This document shows positions 35,720-44,465 of a DNA stretch of 64,000 bases, piece by piece. Positions within the stretch are counted from its first letter, which is position 1. Every line of letters starts with the position of its first letter. Under the pieces are notes generated by a model, which had not been told where the DNA came from, did no database searches, and saw only the letters and a program-made list of their open reading frames with translations. The DNA comes from CBDCUW01 sp965222745. Its GTDB lineage: Bacteria > Planctomycetota > Planctomycetia > Pirellulales > Pirellulaceae. A program made the translations under genes and the position numbers. The stretch lies in contig CBDCUW010000005.1 in the NCBI GenBank assembly GCA_965222745.1, positions 2,914,001-2,978,000 of the forward strand, in the 5' to 3' direction.

Positions 35720-35834
35720 GAAACTCGTAGCGAAACTCGCCAAAAGTTTCGGCACATGAGAATTCGTTTCGTAGCCAGTTTGGAAAAATCGCCGACGGCC
35801 CAGGTTCGCCGACTTGGGACAAGTCGGCCTACTG
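35720..35834. repeat. Mixed hairpin cluster ending in a type A arm
   Basis: Contains CGTAGCGAAACTCGCC..GTTTCGTAGC, GTTTGGAAAAATCGCCGAC (type B-like) and GTTCGCCGACTTGGGACAAGTCGGCCTAC (type A right half). It fills the gap between the convergent rsgA and sulfatase genes; the last bases overlap the sulfatase stop region at 35829. Confidence 0.7.
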
Positions 35835-37208
35835 GGATTCTTCTTTTTGCCAGGGTACTTGGCCGCCGCGTTGAATGTGTTTCTGCATCCGTGCGATCAT
35901 CTCTCGAAAAACCTTGGGTTGTTTGTTGGCCAAGTTGTTGGTTTCGCCCGGATCATCGCCAAGATGAAACAACTCCAGTTCGCTGCTGGGCAAGTTGTGA
36001 ACCAACTTGAACTGGTCATACAACAGCGCCTGGATCGTCAGACCGGCGTACCGCACGCCCCCCTCGCGACGAACAAAGTAGAGCTCGCGCAGCGGCATTT
36101 CTTTGCCGGGGTCATCCAACAGCGCCGCGAAGGAACGCCCGTCGATGTCGCCGCTGGCTTTCCCGCCGACGACTTCGATCAAGGTTGGCATCAGGTCCAT
36201 CGTCGCACAGACACTGTCGCTGGAAGCTCCCTTTTGAGTGAGTCCGGGAACACGAATGGCGGCTGGGATCCGCAGCCCTCCTTCGTACATCGATTGCTTG
36301 CCGTCGCGCAGCGGTCCGTTGTTTGCGCCGACGTTGATCTGCCCACCATTGTCGCTGGTGAAAACAATGATCGTATCGTCGTATTGGTCCGTTTCGCGTA
36401 CCGCTTCGATGACTTGCCCGATGCCGGCATCCATGTGTTCGATCAACGCGACAAGCTTAGCGCGCTGGTCGGCGATCCCGGGTTGTCGTTGTTTGACTTT
36501 CGCGGTCCATGCTTCCGGCGGTTGAATCGGCGTGTGAGGCGCGTTGTAGGCGAGGTACAAAAACCATGGCTGCTGTTCCGATTGGCGACCGCGAATGAAC
36601 TCGACCGCCCAGTTGCTGAACAAGTCCGTCGCGTGGCCCTCCGGATCGATCTCATTGCGGCCATCTCGCATGTAGTTGACCTGGTGACGCCGATGGTTGT
36701 AGTAGTCGTCCATCATGTCGCCCAAAAAACCCTTGAAGTGGTCAAAGCCGCGGCTTTCTGGGTGATTCTCGGCACGAAGTCCGAGATGCCATTTTCCGAC
36801 CGCTTCCGTGTGGTAGCCGAGGTCGGATAGTTGCTGCGGAAGGGTCGCTGCGCGAGGAGCGAAGTAGCCCCAGCTATTGGTATCGTGAGTACGGATCACG
36901 CCCGGCACACCCACTCGATCCGGGTAGCAACCGGCGATGACAGAAGCTCTGGTTGGCGAACAGACGGGACAGTTGGCGTAAAACCGGTTCAGCCGCAACG
37001 AATCGGCGAAAAGTGCATCAATGTTCGGCGTCTGCATGTCGCTGGCGCCCTGGCACGACAGATCTCCGAATCCAAGATCATCCACGATGATCAACAAAAT
37101 GTTGGGGGCAGCCCCGCCGGATGGCTGGCCGACGGCCTGGCAGGCCAAGGTGGCGACCACAAAGAGGGAAAAACAGAGCTGCAGAAGGGGGCGGGTATTC
37201 AGCATCAT
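35829..37208 (-). CDS. Secreted sulfatase (formylglycine type)
   Basis: Removes sulfate esters, probably from sulfated polysaccharides, which is the typical niche of marine planctomycetes. The protein has about 459 residues: signal peptide (LLQLCFSLFVVATLACQAVGQ), metal-binding start PNILLIIVDDLGFGD, and the maturation motif C-S-P-T-R (cysteine at residue about 83, NCPVCSPTRAS) that becomes formylglycine. Further conserved pieces are VGKWHLG and VFTSDNGGQ. The start is one of two adjacent ATG codons (37208 or 37205). The substrate cannot be read from the sequence. It is divergent from the kinase gene. Confidence 0.93.
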   Translation of the reverse strand: MMLNTRPLLQLCFSLFVVATLACQAVGQPSGGAAPNILLIIVDDLGFGDLSCQGASDMQTPNIDALFADSLRLNRFYANCPVCSPTRASVIAGCYPDRVGVPGVIRTHDTNSWGYFAPRAATLPQQLSDLGYHTEAVGKWHLGLRAENHPESRGFDHFKGFLGDMMDDYYNHRRHQVNYMRDGRNEIDPEGHATDLFSNWAVEFIRGRQSEQQPWFLYLAYNAPHTPIQPPEAWTAKVKQRQPGIADQRAKLVALIEHMDAGIGQVIEAVRETDQYDDTIIVFTSDNGGQINVGANNGPLRDGKQSMYEGGLRIPAAIRVPGLTQKGASSDSVCATMDLMPTLIEVVGGKASGDIDGRSFAALLDDPGKEMPLRELYFVRREGGVRYAGLTIQALLYDQFKLVHNLPSSELELFHLGDDPGETNNLANKQPKVFREMIARMQKHIQRGGQVPWQKEESQ

Positions 37209-37270
37209 CAACAGGGGGCGTGCGCATCAAAAAAGGTTGAATCGAAGACCACCATGGTATCTGCTGCCGT

Positions 37271-37378
37271 GTAGGCCGACTTGTCCCCAAGTCGGCAATC
37301 CTGAACTGGCCGGATTGTTGGCGATTTTTCCAGAATCGCTACGAGCATGCACAAGCCAGTTCGGAGAACTGGCCGACA
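37271..37378. repeat. Type A and type B repeats in series
   Basis: GTAGGCCGACTTGTCCCCAAGTCGGC, then GGCGATTTTTCCAGAATCGC and GCCAGTTCGGAGAACTGGCCGAC. The order A, degenerate B, perfect B is also seen at 41680-41811. Confidence 0.85.
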
Positions 37379-37385
37379 GGTTTTG

Positions 37386-37414
37386 TTGACCCCAGGGGGT
37401 GGGGAAAGTACACT
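37386..37414 (+). promoter_or_regulatory. Candidate promoter for the Ser/Thr kinase gene
   Basis: TTGACC, exactly 17 bases, TACACT, followed by AAAATAAC. This fits the general sigma-70 pattern (-35 five of six, -10 four of six). It would leave a leader of about 150 bases. It is tentative because the host consensus is not established here. Confidence 0.35.
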
Positions 37415-37567
37415 AAAATAACTGTCCGTAGATCCCTAAACTGATGTGCCATAAGCACTTAAGAGCGGTCCGACCCGACCTCTTGCAAGCGGCACCCTCT
37501 TTTCTTTTCCTCGATCAGCGAACTGTAAGCAAAGCAACCGCTCCCGGCGCGGGCGCTCCTCAAGGCG

Positions 37568-40300
37568 ATGGCTTCCCACGAATCGATCCGACCCGAAGCA
37601 TCTACGATTCATCGCGGGCCTGACGCCGATGTGGAAGACAGCTCCGGATCGGCGGTACCCGCGGATGATCAACAACTGGTTCAAGCCAAAACGGTCATCC
37701 GAGGATCTTCGCGGCCGGTGCGCGACGGCGAAGGCTTAGATCAAGTCGAGCGCAGTCCCGCTTCGGTTGCCAAAGTGTTGCTGGGCAAGCGGCTGAATCA
37801 CTTCTTCCTGGAGGAGCTGATCGGCGGCGGCGGCATGGGAGCGGTTTTTCGCGCCCGCGACGAACAGCTTGACCGAGTGGTGGCCATCAAGGTCATCCCG
37901 TTTGTCAGCGAAGATCCAGATCTGCAAAGACGGTTTCGCAACGAGGCCCAGAGCGCAGCAAAATTGGATCATCCCCGCATTGCTCGTGTCTTTGACGTAG
38001 GCAACGACGGGCAATGGCATTACATCGTCTTCGAATACATCCGCGGCACGAACATCCGCGACATGGTCGTTGCTGGCGGGGTGCTGCCGGTTGACGATGC
38101 CGTTTTTTATACCTGCCAACTCGCCGAGGCGATTCAGCATGCGGCCGATCGCGGGATCGTTCACCGTGATATCAAACCGTCAAATGTGCTGATCGGTGAC
38201 GAAGACAAAATCAAGCTTGTCGACATGGGGTTGGCGCGTTCGGAAAACTTTGAGATCAGCGAAGACATGACTGCCAGCGGAGTGACGCTGGGCACGTTCG
38301 ACTATATCTCTCCCGAACAAGCACGCGATCCCCGCGACGCGGATTTGCGCAGCGACATCTATTCGCTTGGCTGCGCTCTTTATTTCATGCTCACTGGCCG
38401 GCCGCCCTATCCCGGCGGCACGATGCTGCAAAAGCTGCTCAGTCACGGCAACGCGCCGCCGCCCGATGCGCGCGAATTGCGAGAAGAAGTCAGTGATGAA
38501 TTGATGTCGGTCATCCAGAAGATGCTGGCGAAAAATCCGGATGATCGCTATCAATCAGCGGGTGATCTGATCGCCGACCTTCGTGAAGTCGCTTTCCTGG
38601 ACGGATTGGTCCGCACCCAGGCGGTCGGGCCGGTTGCCATTCAAGAACCCAACCCGATCATGCAATGGGTGGAACTGCACGCGCCCTGGGTCGTAGCGGT
38701 GGCGTTGCTGATCGCGACCATCGGCTGGCTGCACCTCAATTCGGTTGCTTCGCGAAAGGACTGGCCGATTTCGGACAAGGCGGCCCCACCCAACGTGGTG
38801 AAAAACGACGTCGTATCGCCAGCGATACCACTCGACACTTCGACGACGCATGATCCGGAAAACTCTTCCACCGAGCCTCGCACGGAGATCGCCGAATCCG
38901 ACCAGCGGCCCACACCATCGCCGGATGACACCGACAACGATCGATCGGTGGCCGAATCGGAGGCAACCAATTCGTCGCTGCCCGATTCCGAGAGTGCCTC
39001 GGCGGTGGCAGAATTCAGTAGCGTCGAAACGCCCGCGGGAAACACCATTTCGGTCGATCCGCTGGAAGCAGCACCCCCTCCGTCGATTCGCGTGATGGGT
39101 CCGGGACCGCTGGAACTGCAATACGATCTTGACGGCGCCGTGTTGACCTCCAGTTTTGCCGAAGCGTTGTTGCTGGCCGACCAATACGACGTCGATCATA
39201 TCGAGATCGCGGCACCACTGATTGATTGCGACCCGATCGAGATCACTCGCGACAACCTGAGAATCACTTCCAAGATCGGCGGCAGCGCCCTCGTTTTTCA
39301 ACCCGATGAATCGAGGCCGATGGAGCGGTCCAACATGCTGTCGATCGGGAACAACCGCGTCGAACTGGAGGACTTGCATTTCGTCTGGAGAGTCCCCAGC
39401 GGAGAGATCAACGGTGGGTCATTGTTCGAGGTGAACGAAACCCAGTTGATGCGGCTAACCGATTGCAGCGTGACTGTCGAAAACCCGGCGATGCGTGAAG
39501 GAGTTTACGTTTTTGACGTGGTCACCGATCCCGAAGACGTCCGGCAGAGACGACCGACCGACGACGATCGCGACGACAACACCTTGCCGATGGTCGCCGT
39601 CGAGTTGAACAACGTGATTGTCCGCGGGCAAACCGGCCTGATCCACATGGATTTTGCCGTCGCCTTGCAGGTGTCATGGGACAACGGGCTGCTGACCATT
39701 TCTGACGCCATGATCGATACATCAGGAGCCCGTCTTGAACCACCCCCAACGTCACCCCCGATTCAGTTGCGACTGACGCGATTGACCTCGCACACACCCA
39801 AGGGACTGCTCCGCATGCGTCTTGGCGTTGCCGGCAAGTACCCGGTGTCGATTGACCGGTTCGCGACCGACAGCGTCTTTGTGGTCAATTCGGATGTACC
39901 GCACTTTGAGTTCACCGGTCTGGAAGTGCTGTCCCAGGATCCGCCGCTGCTGCAGCTCCGCGGATCCGCCAACTCCTACGTCACCGACCCCACGTTGGCA
40001 TCACCGCTGATGGTGATTCGCAATTCCGAGGGGGACAAAGAAATGACTCGGCTGAACGATTTGACAGCAAGTTGGCCTGGAGATGTCTCCCCAAAATGGA
40101 CCGTTTACTGGTCCAGGGTGCGGCTTTCTGACGCTTCGCCGAGCCGGCTGACCGCCGAGGATTACCGGCAAGCTGGAGCTGCCCGAGGCGGATTCGAGGA
40201 ACGGTCGCTGCCGATTCTGCCTGATTTGGACGCTGCGGGAATCGGAGTCTTCCGCAATACGCCGCTGGACGCGGCGACCGCCGAGCCGCGGGAGCTGTGA
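37568..40300 (+). CDS. Membrane Ser/Thr protein kinase with large beta-rich C-terminus
   Basis: A 910-residue eukaryotic-like kinase. After a disordered N-terminus (about 1-70), the kinase domain has the glycine loop IGGGGMGAV (85-93), Lys108 (VAIKV), catalytic HRDIKPSN (199-206, Asp201) and DMG (219-221) in place of DFG, plus SPEQ and DIYSLGC. One membrane helix lies at about 374-391. An acidic Ser/Thr/Asp-rich linker (about 400-500) follows. A beta-rich region (about 510-900) has repeated short strands (IEIAAPLIDCDPIEITRDNLRITSK, NNRVELEDLHFVW) consistent with a parallel beta-helix, presumably on the far side of the membrane as a sensor. It is transcribed alone; substrates are unknown. Confidence 0.9.
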   Translation: MASHESIRPEASTIHRGPDADVEDSSGSAVPADDQQLVQAKTVIRGSSRPVRDGEGLDQVERSPASVAKVLLGKRLNHFFLEELIGGGGMGAVFRARDEQLDRVVAIKVIPFVSEDPDLQRRFRNEAQSAAKLDHPRIARVFDVGNDGQWHYIVFEYIRGTNIRDMVVAGGVLPVDDAVFYTCQLAEAIQHAADRGIVHRDIKPSNVLIGDEDKIKLVDMGLARSENFEISEDMTASGVTLGTFDYISPEQARDPRDADLRSDIYSLGCALYFMLTGRPPYPGGTMLQKLLSHGNAPPPDARELREEVSDELMSVIQKMLAKNPDDRYQSAGDLIADLREVAFLDGLVRTQAVGPVAIQEPNPIMQWVELHAPWVVAVALLIATIGWLHLNSVASRKDWPISDKAAPPNVVKNDVVSPAIPLDTSTTHDPENSSTEPRTEIAESDQRPTPSPDDTDNDRSVAESEATNSSLPDSESASAVAEFSSVETPAGNTISVDPLEAAPPPSIRVMGPGPLELQYDLDGAVLTSSFAEALLLADQYDVDHIEIAAPLIDCDPIEITRDNLRITSKIGGSALVFQPDESRPMERSNMLSIGNNRVELEDLHFVWRVPSGEINGGSLFEVNETQLMRLTDCSVTVENPAMREGVYVFDVVTDPEDVRQRRPTDDDRDDNTLPMVAVELNNVIVRGQTGLIHMDFAVALQVSWDNGLLTISDAMIDTSGARLEPPPTSPPIQLRLTRLTSHTPKGLLRMRLGVAGKYPVSIDRFATDSVFVVNSDVPHFEFTGLEVLSQDPPLLQLRGSANSYVTDPTLASPLMVIRNSEGDKEMTRLNDLTASWPGDVSPKWTVYWSRVRLSDASPSRLTAEDYRQAGAARGGFEERSLPILPDLDAAGIGVFRNTPLDAATAEPREL

Positions 40301-40405
40301 GATCCGATTTGACTTTTTCGCCGCTCTGAGACTTAATTGTGGGTGAGGTGACTGGTCTGCGCCCCGGTATCGCAGCAACCAAAAACCTGAACCCACCAAC
40401 TTTTT

Positions 40406-40438
40406 CCCCGCGCGCCTTGCCGCGTGGGGATGCTTTTT
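40406..40438 (+). terminator. Possible intrinsic terminator after the kinase gene
   Basis: CCCCGCG and CGCGTGGGG (40406-40429) form a GC-rich hairpin followed by ATGCTTTTT. It lies about 105 bp after the kinase stop but only 19 bp before the next start, so it could also act as an attenuator for the cytochrome gene. Confidence 0.5.
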
Positions 40439-40456
40439 CACCCCCCGGAGAATTTG

Positions 40457-40855
40457 ATGAAACGTTTGGCTTTGCTATTTGGATGTCTTCTGTTGCTTGC
40501 AACGCCGGCTTTGGCCATCAGCGAGTTCAGCAAGCAGTGGAAGAACGAGTATTTGGGCGAAGATGCCAGCGATGAGTTCAAGAAGATCGGTCGTAAGGCT
40601 GGCTGCTACATCTGCCACGTCAAAGGGGAAGACAAAAAGAAGGTTCGAAACGAATATGGCGAAGCCATGCACAAGTACCTCGATTCGGAAGACTTTCCGA
40701 AGGAGTGGGTCAAGGAGAATCCGGAAGAGTCCAAGAAAAAGATTCTGGAGGGAATCAAGAAGGCCAACGAGCACAAGAGCAAAGACGGCAAGAAGTTTGG
40801 CGACAAGATCAAAAACGGCGAATTGCCCGCCACCGATGCCGGACTTGACGATTAG
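40457..40855 (+). CDS. Small exported protein with one haem-c motif
   Basis: A 132-residue protein. The start is ATG 40457, with CGGAG upstream; it gives a clean signal peptide (MKRLALLFGCLLLLATPALA). The mature part has one C-x-x-C-H motif (GCYICHVKG, about 49-57) and is otherwise very Lys- and Glu-rich and helical. A periplasmic monohaem cytochrome is the simplest reading; a methionine axial ligand is not obvious (a Met lies in GEAMHKYL, about 15 residues later). Hairpins precede and follow it, so it is probably a single-gene transcript. Confidence 0.75.
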   Translation: MKRLALLFGCLLLLATPALAISEFSKQWKNEYLGEDASDEFKKIGRKAGCYICHVKGEDKKKVRNEYGEAMHKYLDSEDFPKEWVKENPEESKKKILEGIKKANEHKSKDGKKFGDKIKNGELPATDAGLDD

Positions 40856-40950
40856 TCGGTGACAGCGAAGGGTCGATTCGCACCGGCGCCGCAGACATAT
40901 CACCGCCCACCCGGCCGCTGTCGAACTTTCCCTGCTACGCCTGAATCATT

Positions 40951-40992
40951 CCGCTTGCCAATCCCGGTCGATTGGCAAGCGGTTTTCTTTTT
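40951..40992 (+). terminator. Intrinsic terminator after the small cytochrome gene
   Basis: CCGCTTGCCAAT, 8 bases, ATTGGCAAGCGG, then TTTTCTTTTT: a perfect 12-bp stem with a T-rich tail. It is the clearest Rho-independent terminator in the window, about 95 bp after the stop. Confidence 0.9.
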
Positions 40993-41024
40993 CCAACATC
41001 AAAATCCATTCCGATACGATCGCC

Positions 41025-41672
41025 ATGAAAAACAAACTCGTTTGCCTCACCCTTGCCTGCGTGATGCCTTGCCTGGCAACGACAGTTAGCGCCGACAAGC
41101 CGAAAGCCAAAACTGGATTCATCGCCCTTTTTGACGGCCAGTCGCTGAAAAACTGGAAGAAAGCCAAAGAAAATCCCGACAGCTGGAAGGTGGTCGACGG
41201 GATGCTCGTTTGCGATGGCCCGCGCTGCCACCTTTTCTATGACGGCGACCTGGCGCCCCTGAAAAACTTTCACTTCAAAGCCGAAGTGATGACGACGCCA
41301 GGCAGCAATGCCGGGATCTATTTCCACACCGAATACCAGGCCGAGAATTGGCCTCGAAAAGGTTTTGAATGCCAGGTCAATGTCTCCCACAAAGACTCCA
41401 AGAAGACGAGCAGCCTTTACGGTGTCGTCAACGTTGCCGATCCCGGTGTGAAGGACAACGAGTGGTACACCCAGGAGATCATCGTCCAAGGCAAAAACAT
41501 CAAGCTGATCGTCAACGGCAAGACGTTGGTCGATTACAACGAACCGGAAGGCCAGCAAACTGCCAAAGGTGGGTTTGAAAGACTGATCGGCGAAGGGACG
41601 TTTGCCCTGCAGGCTCACGACCCGCAAAGCAAAGTGTTCTTTCGAAACCTGCGAGTCAAGCCGCTCGACTGA
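41025..41672 (+). CDS. Exported DUF1080 (3-keto-disaccharide hydrolase-like) protein
   Basis: The 215-residue protein has a signal peptide (KLVCLTLACVMPCLATTVSA) and one DUF1080 domain, a concanavalin-like beta-sandwich: GFIALFDGQSLKNWKKA at the start, then WKVVDGMLVCDG, FHFKAEVMTTPGSNAGIYFHT, and the closing FALQAHDPQSKVFFRNLRVKPL. Some members cleave 3-keto-glycosides; others may only bind carbohydrate. The family is strongly expanded in planctomycetes. It is separated from the cytochrome gene by a strong terminator and so should have its own promoter. Confidence 0.88.
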   Translation: MKNKLVCLTLACVMPCLATTVSADKPKAKTGFIALFDGQSLKNWKKAKENPDSWKVVDGMLVCDGPRCHLFYDGDLAPLKNFHFKAEVMTTPGSNAGIYFHTEYQAENWPRKGFECQVNVSHKDSKKTSSLYGVVNVADPGVKDNEWYTQEIIVQGKNIKLIVNGKTLVDYNEPEGQQTAKGGFERLIGEGTFALQAHDPQSKVFFRNLRVKPLD

Positions 41673-41679
41673 CCCCACA

Positions 41680-41811
41680 TAGGCCGGCTTGTCCCAAGTC
41701 GGCGATTCTCTGTCTCGTCTCGACGAGCACTGTCGGCGACTTCTCCGAAGTCGCTACGAACAAACCAGTTCTCCGAAGTCGCACATTGCCGGTTCGGAGA
41801 ACTGGCCGGCG
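41680..41811. repeat. Type A half plus several type B hairpins
   Basis: ATAGGCCGGCTTGTCCCAAGTCGGC (41680-41703), GTCGGCGACTTCTCCGAAGTCGC (41732-41754), CAGTTCTCCGAAGTCGC (41766-41782) and GCCGGTTCGGAGAACTGGCC (41788-41807). It fills the gap between the convergent DUF1080 and lipoprotein genes. Confidence 0.85.
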
Positions 41812-41812
41812 A

Positions 41813-42358
41813 TCAAGTCCCCCCTGCCAAGTCCAGCAGCTTGTCCAGCGTTGCGTGTTTCGCTTTGACCACCTCCAGCCGATCCCCGGCTCGCAACGCA
41901 TAGTCACTTTCGGGTCGCACCGTCCGCTTGTCCTCCGACATCTTGACCTTCATCCGCACACCCCCAATCGTCCCCTGGGCATACCGGTAAAGGATCGCAT
42001 CGACTGACCCCAACTTCTTGCGGACACCGGTCTGTTCGAGCAGATCGCTGACAAAGACCGTTTTCTGCTCCGGAGGAAGGGGTAAGACCCGCGCCGGGGT
42101 ATCATCGCCAACGATGTGCAGCACGATCGAGTTCTGAGCGTGAGCCTGCCGGACTTTGTGGTAAATCTCTTCCGAACGGGACGGTTCGAGCTGAAATCCC
42201 GGCTCGGCACCCAACCCCACATAGTGGGGGCTCCCTTGCTCCGATGAAAAAACGGCGGGCAAATTGAGTGTCTGGCACCCAGACATCGCGATGGCCAGTA
42301 TCGCCACGGAAAACAATCCGAAAGGACGCAGACTGGGTTGAGGCGTCGAAGTATGCAT
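41813..42358 (-). CDS. Putative lipoprotein with SLBB-like region
   Basis: A 181-residue protein with a signal peptide and lipobox (AIAMSGC, cysteine about residue 28). The C-terminal part (SDLLEQTGVRKKLGSVDAILYR..MKVKM..TVRPESDYALRAGDRLEVVKA) has the beta-grasp pattern of SLBB/polysaccharide-export proteins, in which a DR-V-V-strand ends each unit. The N-terminal half contains HYVGLGAEPGF and is not recognised. An envelope role is likely; binding of a glycan or metal is only a guess. It is transcribed alone, convergent with DUF1080 and divergent from rpmB. Confidence 0.6.
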   Translation of the reverse strand: MHTSTPQPSLRPFGLFSVAILAIAMSGCQTLNLPAVFSSEQGSPHYVGLGAEPGFQLEPSRSEEIYHKVRQAHAQNSIVLHIVGDDTPARVLPLPPEQKTVFVSDLLEQTGVRKKLGSVDAILYRYAQGTIGGVRMKVKMSEDKRTVRPESDYALRAGDRLEVVKAKHATLDKLLDLAGGT

Positions 42359-42735
42359 CGGTGGAGCTGATTTGCGGTTGGTAAACTTTGCCGATTAGGA
42401 GAGATGTTCGGTCCATCGACGCTTGGGGCCGCCAACTTGAGTGATTCCGGAGAAATCACCCACGGTCGCCCCATTCTCGGGCCTAGCCGCGCGGCCGTTG
42501 CGACTTCAGAGAAGTCGCCGACAGTGACCAGCTGCTGAATTAGGTGGGTGGCACCAATTGCTGAATTAGGTGGGTGGCACCAAATTGAGGAGAGGTAGCT
42601 CCAGATTTGCGTGCCTGCACTCAGAATCCGCCGACTTCGGCAGAAGCGCTTCCCGTTTGGGCTTGGTGTCTGTATATTGCCGGGCTTCCAACAAACCAAC
42701 TCAAGCAGAATCACACCGATAGAACGAGAAGTCAG
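42359..42735. other. Divergent gap upstream of rpmB with repeats
   Basis: 377 bp without a gene. It holds a type B hairpin (GCGACTTCAGAGAAGTCGCCGAC, 42500-42522) and two tandem type C units (42534-42586). TATATT at 42673-42678 is a possible -10 for rpmB, but no convincing -35 precedes it. Confidence 0.55.
42534..42586. repeat. Two tandem type C units
   Basis: A 26-bp unit starting GCTGAATTAGGTGGGTGGCA occurs at 42534-42559 and again, with one extra A, at 42560-42586. The orientation is as at 29256-29303. Confidence 0.85.
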
Positions 42736-43005
42736 ATGGCACGACAATGCGAAGCGTGCGGAAAAAAGGTCCAAATGGGCAACCGTGTCGAAACGCGTGG
42801 TAAAGCGAAATACCTTGGCGGGGTCGGTACCAAAATCACCGGAATCACGCGGCGAAAGTTCGTCCCCAACCTTCAACGAGTCCATGTGACGATGCCCAAC
42901 GGGCAAAACAAAACGATGCGAGTCTGCACCCAGTGCATCCGCAGCGGGGCCGTTCGCAAGACGGTGAAGATCAAGCCGTTTGACGTCAGCGGCGCCAAAG
43001 CCTAG
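42736..43005 (+). CDS. rpmB: 50S ribosomal protein L28
   Basis: Structural protein of the large subunit. The 89-residue protein starts at ATG 42736. It has two CxxC pairs, CEACGKK (about 5-11) and CTQCIRSG, as in zinc-carrying L28 forms, and the core TRRKFVPNLQRVHV. The C-terminus KTVKIKPF is typical. gatC follows 73 bp later on the same strand. Confidence 0.95.
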   Translation: MARQCEACGKKVQMGNRVETRGKAKYLGGVGTKITGITRRKFVPNLQRVHVTMPNGQNKTMRVCTQCIRSGAVRKTVKIKPFDVSGAKA

Positions 43006-43078
43006 TAGCGCGGCGATCCACCGCCGTCAGTCACGGCCGAGATGGTCGTGCTACGCACATAGAATTCAGGTGAAAGCG

Positions 43079-43381
43079 GTGTCGCTCTCCGAAGAAGACG
43101 TAAGAAACCTGGCCCTGCTTGCCCGGCTGGAGCTGTCTGACGAGGAGGTCGCTTCGATTGGACCTCAACTGGTCAGCATTTTGGGCTTCGTCGAGCAGCT
43201 TTCGGCCTTGGACACCGACGACGTCGAACCGATGACCACCGCTCTGGACGTTGACAATCGCTGGCGTGAAGACCGGCTGATCGAGGGGCTGAGCAACGAT
43301 CAGGCGCTTCAGAACGCACCGGCGAAGGACGAAAACAGCTTTTTGGTCCCACCCGTTCTGGGTACTGGCGCGGTAAAATAG
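43079..43381 (+). CDS. gatC: Glutamyl/aspartyl-tRNA amidotransferase subunit C
   Basis: Small subunit of GatCAB, which converts Glu-tRNA-Gln or Asp-tRNA-Asn to the amide form. The 100-residue protein opens VSLSEEDVRNLALLARLELSDEE, the family start, and has FVEQLSALDTDDVEPM. I chose GTG 43079, because AGG lies 8 bases upstream and the protein then begins as GatC normally does; GTG 43070 is an alternative. gatA, which usually follows, is not adjacent here. Confidence 0.92.
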   Translation: MSLSEEDVRNLALLARLELSDEEVASIGPQLVSILGFVEQLSALDTDDVEPMTTALDVDNRWREDRLIEGLSNDQALQNAPAKDENSFLVPPVLGTGAVK

Positions 43382-43579
43382 TAGCCGGCCACCATCACTT
43401 CCAACCGATTGAAATATTTACACGATTTCGGTCGACCAATCGCGAATTCCTCGCGGTTTTCCGTTTTGGCATCGATCTTGCAATGCTAATGGGTCTGTGA
43501 CTACATCCCCTGGTAGTCCGTCCCCGCTGGTTTTTTCTGGCCGGTTGGGAAATGGGTGATCCGTTACAAGGAGCTGGCG

Positions 43580-44362
43580 ATGAATCGAATTCGGATGCGA
43601 CAAGCAACGGCGGCGCTGGTCGTTGCGAGTTTTTGGGCCAGCTTGTCCAGCGGCCAGTCTTTCGACACCCCCAGGACTCGACTTCGCCCCATCGACGCCC
43701 CCAGTGCGGTCGACCAATACCGGCCTCGCACAGCGTCCAGAACGCTCCGGGAGACCGCATACCAGAATCGCTCCACCACCCAACCGGCGGGACCTGCGGT
43801 TCGACAAACTGTGATGTGGCAACAGGGGCTGGAGGCGCCAGCTTTACCTGGCGGCGGACTACAGCTTCCACAAAGCAATCTCGCCACGCCAGGCGTGGGT
43901 CCGGCGCTGCCGCCGAGTGCTCCTGTCACCGCCCCAGCACCTTCGCAGCGGATACTGCCCAGCACACCAGCTAACCTTCAACCGGCGCCGGCCGGAGGTA
44001 TCTCCAGCGCCAGCGATTTGGCCCCGATCGCGCCTCCACAACTGGGCGGAGGCGGATTTGCAACCATCAACAACTGCAGCTGCATCTCACCGCCAAGCGG
44101 CTACACGGCAGCCAGTGTCGGATGCGGCCCAGCGGTGACCTATGAAACGCCGCAAACCTACATTCCCCCACCGGCAGAAATCGCCGCCCCAGCGATTTTG
44201 CCTGGCGGCTTGACGCCAACCGGCGGAGCACCGCTTCCGTCGCTGATCACCTTTGGCCAGGAAACAAACCCGGTGCAGATTGGACAAGGCATCATCGGAC
44301 AACCGGTGGCCTACGTGCCGGGACAACCGGTCCGTAATTTCCTTCGCTACCTCTTTCCCTAG
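43580..44362 (+). CDS. Exported Pro-rich protein of unknown function
   Basis: A 260-residue protein with a signal peptide (MRQATAALVVASFWASLSSGQ). The mature chain is rich in Pro, Ala, Gly and Gln with almost no predicted secondary structure. A Cys pair (NNCSCISPPSG) lies at about 163-167 and a third Cys follows in SVGCGPAV. AAGGAG six bases before ATG 43580 sets the start. It resembles low-complexity cell-wall or surface proteins seen in planctomycetes; I cannot assign a function. It ends with a repeat cluster. Confidence 0.65.
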   Translation: MNRIRMRQATAALVVASFWASLSSGQSFDTPRTRLRPIDAPSAVDQYRPRTASRTLRETAYQNRSTTQPAGPAVRQTVMWQQGLEAPALPGGGLQLPQSNLATPGVGPALPPSAPVTAPAPSQRILPSTPANLQPAPAGGISSASDLAPIAPPQLGGGGFATINNCSCISPPSGYTAASVGCGPAVTYETPQTYIPPPAEIAAPAILPGGLTPTGGAPLPSLITFGQETNPVQIGQGIIGQPVAYVPGQPVRNFLRYLFP

Positions 44363-44460
44363 TCGGCGATTTCTCCGAAATCGCAACGCGTCTGCGAAAT
44401 CACACGCAGCCAGTTCGGAGAATCACACGCAGCCGCAGCCAGTTCGGAGAACTGGCCGAC
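44363..44460. repeat. Type B repeat cluster with partial duplication
   Basis: AGTCGGCGATTTCTCCGAAATCGC, then AGCCAGTTCGGAGAATCACACGC and AGCCAGTTCGGAGAACTGGCCGAC. The stretch AATCACACGCAGCC is duplicated (about 44398 and 44421), which looks like a recent slip within the repeat. It lies between convergent genes. Confidence 0.8.
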
Positions 44461-44465
44461 AGACC

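Larger units (their letters stand above)
37209..37567. other. Divergent intergenic region between sulfatase and kinase
   Basis: 359 bp without a gene. The sulfatase-proximal half carries A and B repeats (37271-37378); the kinase-proximal half contains a plausible promoter (37386-37414). Short open frames here lack coding character. Confidence 0.6.
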
